Assembly: GCA_025351205.1 (NCBI GenBank)
Contig: JANXWI010000571.1
Coordinates: 1-6,448 of the forward strand
DNA length: 6,448 nt
Reading direction: 5' to 3'
Source: Deinococcus sp.
Lineage (GTDB): Bacteria > Deinococcota > Deinococci > Deinococcales > Deinococcaceae
Below the pieces are notes generated by a model. The model had not been told where the DNA came from, did not search any database, and worked only from the letters and a program-made list of their open reading frames with translations. Shown piece by piece: positions 1 through 6,130 of this stretch. The first letter of the stretch is position 1, and each line of letters opens with the position of its first letter. The translations under genes and the position numbers were made by a program.

Positions 1-82
1 GGTGCAGGGCCGGATGCTGGGCATGATCGGCCTGCCCCGGCCCCGCGTCAGCCGCCTGAACGCACATTCGAGAGGCGAGTGA
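1..82 (+). CDS. C-terminal end of an upstream operon gene (LexA-like or ImuA-like, partial)
   Basis: The frame starting at base 2 is open to a TGA at 80-82 and gives a 26-residue tail containing GRMLGMIGLPRPRV. The start lies outside the window. The stop overlaps the ATG of the next gene (TGATG), the usual sign of translational coupling, so this gene is in the same operon as the ImuB-like gene. In known mutasome operons the gene before imuB is lexA and/or imuA; in Deinococcus deserti it is lexA, upstream of imuY and dnaE2. The pattern G-hydrophobic-hydrophobic-G followed by a basic patch resembles the last strand of LexA-type proteins, but the fragment is too short to separate LexA from ImuA or something else. 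The coding call is fairly safe; the identity is inference from context. Confidence 0.55.
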   Translation, partial: VQGRMLGMIGLPRPRVSRLNAHSRGE

Positions 83-1311
83 TGTCTCCTGCGTTGGTCG
101 CCTGCGTGAGCCTGCGTCCTTGGGCACTGGAGGTCGTCTCACGGCAGCACCCCGGCCTGCCTGTCGTGGTGCTCAGTGAGGGAACCAGGCGGGTGCAGCA
201 CGCCAACGGCGAGGCTCTCGAAGCGGGCGTGGTGCCCGGCATGCGCGAGAGTGCCGCCTTGTCCCGCTGCCCGGAGTTGCATGCCGAGGTGGTGGCTGGC
301 CCCATCTTAGCGACCTCCTGGCGCGAACTGCTGGACCTGCTGTACAGCCGCTTTTCTGAGCGGATCGAGGGGCAGACTCAGGGGCTGGTGTTCCTGAACG
401 TCTCCCTGCAACGGGCACAGGAGCTGGCGGTGTCGCTGCATGTCCCGGTAGGGGTCGGTGCCAGCCAGGAGGTGGCCCACCTCGCGGCGCTGCGGGCCAG
501 GCCAGGCGAGGTCAAAGAGATTTCCCCGAAGACCGAAGATGCCCTGCTCGCCATCACGCCGCTGCACCACCTGCACGTCCTGGGAATTACAACGGCCCAG
601 GTGAACGGCCTGCACTTCCTGGGTCTGCGCTGCCTGGGTGATCTGCTGGCCTGGAAACCCGCACAACGGGCCGCGTTTCTGGGAACGGCCCAGGGCACGC
701 AGCTGGGCAGATTTGCCAAAGGGACAGGCCGTACCCTGTCTGTGCAGCGCTGGACGCCCGGTGAAACCATCGAGGGCACGCTCAGACCGGACGCTCCACT
801 GGAAGAACCAGGGCAGGTCGAGGCGGCTTTGAGTGATCTCGTCCCCGGTCTTTTCGAGCAGTTGCGAACCCGCAGCGCCGCGTACCTGACCCTGCACGCC
901 GAGACGCTGGGCGGAACGTTGAGTGCGACCCGCAAGCCCAAGTGGCCGCTGAACGCGGCTGGGCTGCTCAGGACGGCCCTGCTGGCGCTGGAGGACACCC
1001 AGGCGCTGCCGCTGGGCATTGAGGCGCTGACCGTGACGCTGAGCGGCTTCTCCCAGCCCAGCAGGCAGGTGGGCCTGTGGCCGGGGGTGCAGGCACTGGA
1101 CGCGGTGCGGGAAGTGATTGACCGCTTCCCCGACGCCCTGGTGAAAGTCGCCTGGAAGGACCAGTGCGCCTACGTGCATGACGCGCAGTACGCCTGGGTG
1201 GACTGGCTGACCGGGGCAGAGAAGCGCACGCCGATGACGCCGGAAGTGATTCTTTCCACACTTGCCAAACAGACTAATGTGGCCCGCACTGCTTTAGAGG
1301 TGGGGGGGTGA
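82..1311 (+). CDS. imuB: ImuB/ImuY-like Y-family polymerase homologue, probably catalytically inactive mutasome adaptor
   Basis: This 409-residue protein has Y-family architecture. An N-terminal palm/finger region contains the ANGEALEAGVVPGM segment (near residues 41-54), matching the family pattern ANxxAxxxGVxpGM. A helix-hairpin-helix-like thumb follows (LHVLGI to GLRCLGDLLA), then a little-finger region ending in QVGLW at residues 329-333, which resembles a beta-clamp-binding motif. The catalytic acidic residues of true Y-family polymerases are absent: the N-terminal DxD region reads ACVSLRPW, and the position of the LDV aspartate reads LNV (N106). This is the state known for ImuB, which recruits DnaE2 to the clamp rather than polymerising. 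ATG 82 is preferred over the in-frame GTG at 79 because AGAGG at 71-75 is 6 nt from the ATG and only 3 nt from the GTG. It is coupled to the preceding gene. Its stop lies 11 nt from the convergent mazF stop. In D. deserti the comparable gene is called imuY. Confidence 0.85.
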   Translation: MSPALVACVSLRPWALEVVSRQHPGLPVVVLSEGTRRVQHANGEALEAGVVPGMRESAALSRCPELHAEVVAGPILATSWRELLDLLYSRFSERIEGQTQGLVFLNVSLQRAQELAVSLHVPVGVGASQEVAHLAALRARPGEVKEISPKTEDALLAITPLHHLHVLGITTAQVNGLHFLGLRCLGDLLAWKPAQRAAFLGTAQGTQLGRFAKGTGRTLSVQRWTPGETIEGTLRPDAPLEEPGQVEAALSDLVPGLFEQLRTRSAAYLTLHAETLGGTLSATRKPKWPLNAAGLLRTALLALEDTQALPLGIEALTVTLSGFSQPSRQVGLWPGVQALDAVREVIDRFPDALVKVAWKDQCAYVHDAQYAWVDWLTGAEKRTPMTPEVILSTLAKQTNVARTALEVGG

Positions 1312-1322
1312 CTCGCCAATAT

Positions 1323-1664
1323 TCAACTGCCGCTGATGAGAGCGGTCAACATGTCGGCGGCCTGTTCAGCGAGCGCCAGAGAAACGCTTTCTTTGAAAGT
1401 TGCCTGGTGCGCTCCCCAGTCGATGGTGTAGACGTGACTGGTCAGGACCACCCCCATAGTTTTCAGCCCTTCAGGCAGCGGCAGTTCCGTACGGTAGCCC
1501 TTGGGCCTGCTGGTGACCGGCAGGCAGATCATGAGTCCCGTCCGGGCGTTGTAGGCGTCGTGGCTGAGAACCAGGGCCGGACGTCTGCCCGCCTGTTCGT
1601 GTCCTTCTCTCGGATCAAAGTTGACCCACCACAGTTCACCCCTCTTCGGAGCAGCTACAGCCAC
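1323..1664 (-). CDS. mazF: MazF-type endoribonuclease toxin
   Basis: This 113-residue protein of the MazF/PemK family is predicted to cleave mRNA at short sequence motifs in the cytoplasm when not bound by its antitoxin. It aligns by eye with E. coli MazF over most of its length: GELWWVNFDP, then EQAGRRPALVLS, YNARTG, LPVTSRPKGY and a C-terminal helix. The residues corresponding to E. coli catalytic Arg29 and Thr52 are present as R28 (in RRP) and T51 (in PVTS), so it is probably active. The start is a GTG at 1664-1662 with a good ribosome binding site, AAGGA at 1675-1671, 6 nt upstream. It overlaps the last 10 nt of mazE, indicating coupled translation of antitoxin then toxin. It is convergent with the ImuB-like gene, with no visible terminator between them. 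It is full length for the family. Confidence 0.93.
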   Translation of the reverse strand: MAVAAPKRGELWWVNFDPREGHEQAGRRPALVLSHDAYNARTGLMICLPVTSRPKGYRTELPLPEGLKTMGVVLTSHVYTIDWGAHQATFKESVSLALAEQAADMLTALISGS

Positions 1665-1918
1665 CCGCTTTCCTTGCCGACGGGCAGAAGATCAGCCGGA
1701 AGGTCTTCGTAATGCAGGCCACCCTCAGGCATCCCGTCCAGCAGATCGAGGGCGCTGAGCGAACTGCGCCTGGGCATCACCGGGACCAGTTGAAGGTGCC
1801 CGTCCAGAGTGGTCTCCAGCTCAAAAGGAATGCCTGCCCGCAGGCCCAGGGACGCCACCACGCTCGCGGGCAGAATCACCCCAAGGCTGTTGCCGTGTTT
1901 GCTGAGTTTCACTCGCAT
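1655..1918 (-). CDS. mazE: MazE-type antitoxin (AbrB-fold DNA-binding protein)
   Basis: This 87-residue antitoxin has an N-terminal AbrB/SpoVT-type swapped-hairpin DNA-binding domain (about residues 1-47, MRVKLSKHGNSLGVILPASV, compare E. coli MazE KRWGNSPAVRIPA). An acidic C-terminal tail (about 54-87, LSALDLLDGMPEGG to GKESGWL) corresponds to the MazF-wrapping tail, including the terminal GKExW pattern of E. coli MazE. It is predicted to neutralise MazF and to repress its own promoter. The ATG at 1918-1916 is chosen because it begins the AbrB domain and lies 7 nt after a TACAAT element with no Shine-Dalgarno, as in the leaderless genes common in Deinococcus. An in-frame ATG at 1927 would add three residues but overlaps that element. 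The frame stays open further upstream, but that extension reads through the promoter region and looks non-coding. The stop overlaps the mazF start. Confidence 0.92.
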   Translation of the reverse strand: MRVKLSKHGNSLGVILPASVVASLGLRAGIPFELETTLDGHLQLVPVMPRRSSLSALDLLDGMPEGGLHYEDLPADLLPVGKESGWL

Positions 1919-1931
1919 GTCATACATTGTA
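1919..1931 (-). promoter_or_regulatory. Leaderless-type promoter of mazEF (-10 element TACAAT)
   Basis: On the minus strand, TACAAT at 1931-1926 matches the TANNNT -10 consensus and TATAAT at five of six positions. Seven bases separate it from the mazE ATG at 1918, so transcription could start at or next to the A of the start codon. No Shine-Dalgarno is visible before that ATG. A clear -35 box was not found at 16-18 nt spacing. The element lies inside the palindrome, so operator occupancy would block it. Confidence 0.55.
1923..1928 (+). promoter_or_regulatory. Weak candidate -10 element facing the small gene and dnaE2
   Basis: TACATT on the plus strand fits TANNNT and matches TATAAT at four of six positions. 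It is the near mirror image of the mazE -10 in the same palindrome. A poor -35-like TTGCTG lies at 1899-1904, spaced 18 nt. Transcription would begin near 1935 and give a leader of about 25 nt containing the ribosome binding site of the next gene. This is weak by sequence; its interest is that the plus-strand genes downstream need a promoter if the antisense mazEF insertion interferes with read-through from imuB. Confidence 0.25.
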
Positions 1932-1959
1932 TGACATTTGATGTAGATCAGGGTGAGAC

Positions 1960-2205
1960 ATGAAACAGATTCAAGCCTGGATTGAAGTTCAGACCCACCC
2001 AGACGGCCTGCCCAGCCAGTTTCGCTACCGTGAGCGGACCTATGTGATCGCCCAGGTGATCGACGCCTGGAAGTACGGCGGGCGCTGGTGGCTGAGAGAA
2101 ACACCCCGGCGCTGCTACCGGGTCCAGGCCGGACCCCTGCTGGCCGAGCTGCACGCCGAGGACGTCCCCGGTGGGCAGTGGTGGCTGGCCGCCGTGCAGG
2201 ACTGA
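1960..2205 (+). CDS. Small mutasome-operon protein, DUF6504-like
   Basis: This 81-residue protein is rich in Trp, Tyr and Arg and has no signal peptide or membrane segment. Visible features are an N-terminal strand (IEVQTHPDGLPSQFRYRERTY), then VIDAWKYGGRWW and a terminal GGQWWLAAVQD. The pattern of a strand, D-x-W, G-R-W-W, a basic stretch and a final W-x-L strand resembles the small DUF6504-type proteins that, from memory, are often encoded beside Y-family polymerase and dnaE2 genes. The biochemical function is unknown. The start ATG at 1960 has a Shine-Dalgarno-like AGGGTGA at 1950-1956. The gene ends 46 nt before the preferred dnaE2 ATG, and an upstream in-frame GTG of dnaE2 overlaps it. 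Its position argues for a role with the ImuB-like protein and DnaE2. The coding call is good; the family name is tentative. Confidence 0.72.
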   Translation: MKQIQAWIEVQTHPDGLPSQFRYRERTYVIAQVIDAWKYGGRWWLRETPRRCYRVQAGPLLAELHAEDVPGGQWWLAAVQD

Positions 2206-2251
2206 CAGAAGCGCTTTACCTCTCGTTGTCCTGGAGTCCACCCCCTTCACC

Positions 2252-5200
2252 ATGAGCCGTCCTCTCTCCGTCCTGCTTACCTGCCAGTCCTTTTTCAGTG
2301 AGGGCCGCAGCACCGTGTCGCCCCGGCGGCTGGTGCGGCTGGCGGCGCGGCGGGGGTACACGCACGTCGGGCTGGTGGACTGGGCCAGCGTGGCGGGGGC
2401 AGTCGAGCTGTGCGAGGCGGGCCGGGACCACGGCATCGGCGCGGTGATCGGGGCGACTTTGCCTGTGGTCTTTCCAGGTCAGGGCAGGACATCTGCCGAG
2501 ACCTTTCCCCTAGTGCTGCTGTGTCGGAACAGAGCAGGCTACACCGCCCTGAACGAACTGATCACTCAGTTCAAGCTTGAAGGCTTAGACGGCGTTTCTC
2601 TCGACGCCCTGCTGGCCCACAGTGCCAATCTGGTCTGCCTGACCGGGGGCCGCCTGGGCTTTCCTACGGTCTTAGGCGAGCGGCGCGAACTGGGCCGGGC
2701 GGCCACCCTGCTCACCCGCCTGAAGTCTATTTTCGGCCCCTCCCTGTACGTGCAGCTGTACCACGGCGAAGCCCCCCAGGAGCAGCGCCGCATCGCCTAC
2801 CTGCGCGGGCTGGCGCGTGACCTGAACCTGCCGGTGGTGGCCGCCCCGGAAGTCTGCATGGGCGAGGCCAAGGAATATCCGCTGCTCGACGCCCTGACCT
2901 GCGCCCGGCTGTTGATCGACGTGAATACCGCTCACCCGGAACGGCCCCGCAACCACGCCCCGGAGGTCGGCCACCCGCAGGAGTGGGGCGCGCGGCTGCC
3001 CTCCCCGGACGCGATGCTGAACGCTGTCAAGATTGCCCGTGAATGCACCCTGGACCTGCTGCCGGAACGGTTGACGCCGCCCGAACCCGTCTTGCCGGAA
3101 GGCGTGACTGCACAAGAACTGCTGGAACGGAGGGTCAGAACCGCGCTGGTGGAGCGATACCTGCCCGCTGCCCGGCCCGCTGCCCTGACTCGCCTCCAGG
3201 CTGAACTCTCTACGGTGAACACTCTGGACCTCGCCGGGTTTTTCCTGACCGCCGCCGAGGTCACCGACCACTGCCGGGAGCACGGCATCCTGGCGGCTGG
3301 GCGCGGCAGTGCAGCGGGGAGCGTGCTGTGCTACCTGCTGGGCATCACCCTGTCGGACCCGATCAGACACAACCTGCTGTTCGAGCGTTTCCTGCACACC
3401 GGGCAGACCAGCATGCCGGATGTGGACATCGACATCGCCAGTGCCAGAAGAGATTCGGTGCTGACCTGGGTGGAGGAACGCTGGGCGGGTGAGCACGGTC
3501 TGGGGCAGGCGATGGTGGCGAACCGCGTCACCTACCGGCTGCCCAGCGCGGTGCAGGACCTGGGCCGGGCGCTGGGCCTGCCGCCGGACCTCAGAGACAA
3601 ACTCTCACGGGCGCTGGGCCGCGACTTCCGGCACACCCGCCCACACCTGGCGCGGCGGGCGGAAACCGTCTTCACCGAGGTGCTGGGCGAGGCCCCGGTC
3701 AAAGAGGCGCTGCTGGAGCTGCTGACCCTCTTCGAACCCAAGCACGTCCGGCACCTGGCCCCGCACTCCGGGGGGGTGGTGCTGTCGGCCCAGCCGCTGA
3801 CCCGGTACTCGCCCCTCCAGCGGTCAAGCGGCGGTATCCGGTTGCTGTTCTTCGACAAGGACGATGTGGAGAGCTTGGGGCTGATGAAGCTCGATCTGCT
3901 GGGGCTGCGGATGCTCTCGGCACTGGAGCGGGCACGGGAGGAAACCCTGCGCCTGACCGGACAGTGGGTCGAGTACGGCGAGCTGCCCGACGACCCGGCC
4001 ATCTGGAGGCGTATCGGCAGTGGGGACACGATGGGCATCTTCCAGATCGAAAGCCCGGCCCAGGTGCAGATGACCGCCCGGCTGCAACCCAGGAACCTGA
4101 CGCAGCTGGCCCACCAGATCGCGCTGGTCAGGCCAGGACCGATCCAGAGCGGCACGGTGCATCCCTATGTCAGGAGGGCACGGGGAGAAGAGAGCATCCC
4201 GGAGTTGCCCGAACCCCTGCGGACGATCCTGGCAGGGACGCACGGCACGCTGATGTTCCAGGAGCAGATTTTGCGGATCGCCGTTCACTACGCGGGGCTG
4301 GCCTGGCCGGACGCCGACCGCTTCAGGAGCAGGCTGGGCAAGGTCGAGGACGAACAGGAGTTGAGGCAGCTCAGAGACACCTTTGTGGAAGGGGCGGCCT
4401 GCACCACCGGGGCCTTTCCCTGGGAAGCCGAAGAAATATTTGCCACCTGTGCGGCCTTTCGCGGCTATGGGTTTGCGGAATCGCACGCGCACGCGTTTGC
4501 CATGCACGCCTACAGCAGCGCCTGGATGCGCCAGCACCACCCGGCGGCGTTCCTGGCCGGGCTGCTGACCGAGGCCCCCGGCATGTGGCCCGCAAACACC
4601 TTGATCCAGGAGGCGAGAAAGAACTGGGGCGTGACGCTGGCCCCGCTGTGCGTGAACCGCTCCGGGGTGTCGTACCGGGCCGAAACGGCGCGAGTTGTCC
4701 GTGTGCCGCTGAGCGCGGTGGATGGCCTGAGTCTGGAGACGGTGCGCGGGGTGGTGCAGGAGCGGCTGGTGGGCGGAAGCTTCAACTCCACCGAGGATTT
4801 CTATGACCGCTGCGCCCTGAAGCATGACGCGCTGGAGAGTCTGGTCAAAGCCGGGGCCTTCGACGCGCTGAGCAACAGCAGGCGGGACGCTTACTTTGCC
4901 CTTCAGACCTTGACCAACGCCAGACCAGCGGGGAGGCGGGGGCTGCTGAGTCCAGACACCGATGCGCCACATTTTCCAGAGCTGACCCCGGACGAGTTGC
5001 TGACGCTCGATCTCCAGACCAGAGGTGTTTCGGAGGGTGGCAGGCACCCGATGGACGCCCACCGCGCCCGGCTGCGCGACCTGGGGGCCGTACCGCTGAC
5101 CAAGTTGCGCCACAGGCAGTACGCCTGGACCGCCGGGCTGATCGTGGCGAGGCAGCGCCCTGGAACGGCCAAAGGCTTTGCCTTCTTCATGCTGGAGGAC

Positions 5201-5392
5201 CGCCACAGCCGCGTGCAACTGGTCATCAGCCCCAAGCTGTGGGAAGAGAACCTGCATCTGCTGCGAGACGCCTCGGCGCTGATCGCTTACGGAGAGGTGC
5301 GGGTGAACCAGCGGGCGGTGGTCCTGCGGGCCGAACGGCTGGCGGCGCTGGGCGTGGCGGTCAGGGTCGAGGGCTACGCCTACGGAAACTGA
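2252..5392 (+). CDS. dnaE2: DnaE2, error-prone DNA polymerase III alpha subunit
   Basis: This intact 1046-residue C-family polymerase is a usual DnaE2 length, without the long tau-binding tail of DnaE1. It performs damage-induced translesion synthesis with ImuB. Domains in order: PHP-like region (about 1-250); palm with GRGSAAGS at 350-357 and PDVDID at 389-394, giving catalytic D392 and D394; HLAPHSGG at 501-508; third catalytic aspartate D548 in KLDLLGLR; fingers with ALVRPGPIQ and FQEQ; GYGF at 738-741 followed by ESHAHAFAMHAYSSAW; and a C-terminal OB fold from about 955 (AGLIVARQRPGTAKG), typical of DnaE2. The PHP metal ligands are replaced (LTCQS for LHCHS at 9-13, VDWA for TDHD at 42-45), so PHP exonuclease activity is unlikely. 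No canonical QxxLF clamp motif is evident before the OB fold. The start is ATG 2252, beginning the family-like N-terminus; an in-frame GTG at 2171 would overlap the preceding gene. GGAG at 2233-2236 is a distant ribosome binding site. Confidence 0.96.
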   Translation: MSRPLSVLLTCQSFFSEGRSTVSPRRLVRLAARRGYTHVGLVDWASVAGAVELCEAGRDHGIGAVIGATLPVVFPGQGRTSAETFPLVLLCRNRAGYTALNELITQFKLEGLDGVSLDALLAHSANLVCLTGGRLGFPTVLGERRELGRAATLLTRLKSIFGPSLYVQLYHGEAPQEQRRIAYLRGLARDLNLPVVAAPEVCMGEAKEYPLLDALTCARLLIDVNTAHPERPRNHAPEVGHPQEWGARLPSPDAMLNAVKIARECTLDLLPERLTPPEPVLPEGVTAQELLERRVRTALVERYLPAARPAALTRLQAELSTVNTLDLAGFFLTAAEVTDHCREHGILAAGRGSAAGSVLCYLLGITLSDPIRHNLLFERFLHTGQTSMPDVDIDIASARRDSVLTWVEERWAGEHGLGQAMVANRVTYRLPSAVQDLGRALGLPPDLRDKLSRALGRDFRHTRPHLARRAETVFTEVLGEAPVKEALLELLTLFEPKHVRHLAPHSGGVVLSAQPLTRYSPLQRSSGGIRLLFFDKDDVESLGLMKLDLLGLRMLSALERAREETLRLTGQWVEYGELPDDPAIWRRIGSGDTMGIFQIESPAQVQMTARLQPRNLTQLAHQIALVRPGPIQSGTVHPYVRRARGEESIPELPEPLRTILAGTHGTLMFQEQILRIAVHYAGLAWPDADRFRSRLGKVEDEQELRQLRDTFVEGAACTTGAFPWEAEEIFATCAAFRGYGFAESHAHAFAMHAYSSAWMRQHHPAAFLAGLLTEAPGMWPANTLIQEARKNWGVTLAPLCVNRSGVSYRAETARVVRVPLSAVDGLSLETVRGVVQERLVGGSFNSTEDFYDRCALKHDALESLVKAGAFDALSNSRRDAYFALQTLTNARPAGRRGLLSPDTDAPHFPELTPDELLTLDLQTRGVSEGGRHPMDAHRARLRDLGAVPLTKLRHRQYAWTAGLIVARQRPGTAKGFAFFMLEDRHSRVQLVISPKLWEENLHLLRDASALIAYGEVRVNQRAVVLRAERLAALGVAVRVEGYAYGN

Positions 5393-5415
5393 AGGCTGTG
5401 CCTTACCCTCTTTCC

Positions 5416-5562
5416 ATGAGAGATGCAATGTTGCTCGAATTGCGTATGGACTCTTTCTGGAGGGACCATCTCGACAACGAACCCGTTCACAGCGGCGAGA
5501 TGCTTGAAAGGTTGTGTTGCCTTAACTGGCGTCACGGCAGGCTGAGAGCAGGGGTGGTCTGA
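5416..5562 (+). CDS. Short ORF running into the insertion sequence (doubtful, possibly truncated gene)
   Basis: An ATG at 5416 opens a 48-codon frame. Its first 31 codons lie between dnaE2 and the IS end at 5510; the remainder is read from IS sequence and stops inside the hairpin at 5562. The pre-IS part (MRDAMLLELRMDSFWRDHLD onward) is acidic/amphipathic and not recognised. There is no convincing ribosome binding site. It may be the start of a gene cut by the IS, or a chance frame. The rest of 5393-5509 holds no other feature apart from a weak 5-bp stem at 5392-5404. Confidence 0.2.
   Translation: MRDAMLLELRMDSFWRDHLDNEPVHSGEMLERLCCLNWRHGRLRAGVV
5510..5525 (+). repeat. IS6-family terminal inverted repeat (dnaE2-proximal end)
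   Basis: GGTTGTGTTGCCTTAA, exact reverse complement of 6383-6398. It marks the outer edge of the element. The transposase is read toward this end, so it is the right end by convention. Confidence 0.92.
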
Positions 5563-5580
5563 ATCTCAGACCACCCCTGC
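5548..5580. repeat. 15-bp perfect hairpin at the transposase stop
   Basis: GCAGGGGTGGTCTGA (5548-5562) and TCAGACCACCCCTGC (5566-5580) are exact reverse complements with a 3-nt loop. The site includes the native transposase stop codon. No T-run follows on either strand, so it is not a standard intrinsic terminator, although the stem is strong enough to slow polymerase or block translation from incoming transcripts. Confidence 0.85.
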
Positions 5581-5670
5581 CGCGACGGTTGACCACGTCT
5601 GGAACGCTCGTTGCTGATTGCTTCTTCTTACTGTGGCGGAAACACTGGTGCGGGAATGATGGTGGAGGTT

Positions 5671-5750
5671 GGTGTCTTGGGCAGAGCAGCGCCCATCTTG
5701 GGCAGAACGGACGCCGTACACGACGCCTGCCCGCATGAGGACGCTTGCCC
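5671..5750. other. Approximately 80-nt insertion within the transposase gene, built of short repeats
   Basis: This segment separates the HARVS and NLHHH parts of the transposase and explains the loss of frame (80 is not a multiple of 3). It contains two direct repeats: TCTTGGGCAGA at 5675-5685 and 5696-5706 (period 21), and GACGC(C/T)TGCCCGC at 5722-5734 and 5740-5752 (period 18). The exact edges are uncertain by a few bases. No origin was recognised. Confidence 0.6.
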
Positions 5751-6130
5751 GCTCACTCGGGCGTGCCAATTCAGGAACTCTTGAGCGCGTTTCCTCCGTG
5801 TGAATCCTTGCTGCTGTCGCTCTTGTCGCCGTGTAGATCGGTGGGATTGTTCAATGACGTTGTTACACCTGGCTGTGGAGATCACCTGCTGGTGGTCGAC
5901 GTTGACTAAGCTCGGGGTCTCTCGAATCGCGGCCCCGTAGCTACGCAGCTGGTCGGTGTAAATGACCTCTGGGACATCGTATTCTCCCAGCAGCCGGGTC
6001 AAGAAGGTTTTCGCAGCTTCAGTGTCGCGGTACCGTTGCAGGAGGATATCGAGCACGAACCCGTGCTCGTCGACAGCACGCCATAACCAATGCCGGACGC
6101 CATCGACGCTCGTACACACCTCGTCGAGAT

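Larger units (their letters stand above)
1917..1937. promoter_or_regulatory. 21-bp perfect palindrome, probable MazE/MazEF operator
   Basis: The arms ATGTCATACA (1917-1926) and TGTATGACAT (1928-1937) are exact reverse complements around a single central T at 1927. The site overlaps the mazE start codon and its -10-like element. AbrB-fold antitoxins such as MazE bind palindromic operators at their own promoters, so autoregulation is the natural reading. The right edge is 22 nt upstream of the divergent gene at 1960. Bound protein could therefore also affect transcription toward that gene and dnaE2. The palindrome is plain in the sequence; the binding protein is inferred. Confidence 0.8.

Noticed and set aside
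1302..1308. Run of seven G at the end of imuB as a phase-variation tract
   Set aside because: It is only three codons from the stop, so slippage would hardly change the protein. Seven G is not exceptional in this base composition.
1308..1963. Plus-strand frames of 134 and 83 codons between imuB and the small gene
   Set aside because: They are the antisense shadows of mazF and mazE, whose conserved residues are clear on the minus strand.
2171..2251. Upstream GTG start for dnaE2
   Set aside because: It would overlap the preceding gene by 35 nt and add 27 residues unlike the family N-terminus. ATG 2252 begins the PHP-like sequence directly.
5392..5415. Terminator after dnaE2 (AAGGC-TGT-GCCTT stem)
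   Set aside because: The stem is only 5 bp and is followed by a mixed pyrimidine stretch and not a T-run, so it is too weak to call.
3824..5428. Long minus-strand open frame (534 codons) opposite dnaE2
   Set aside because: It is antisense to conserved polymerase motifs, is rich in Gln, Arg, Pro and Gly, and shows no family pattern. It is a typical shadow frame in high-G+C DNA.
5548..5580. Intrinsic terminator for dnaE2 or the transposase
   Set aside because: The stem is strong but no T-run follows in either direction, so it was kept only as a hairpin.
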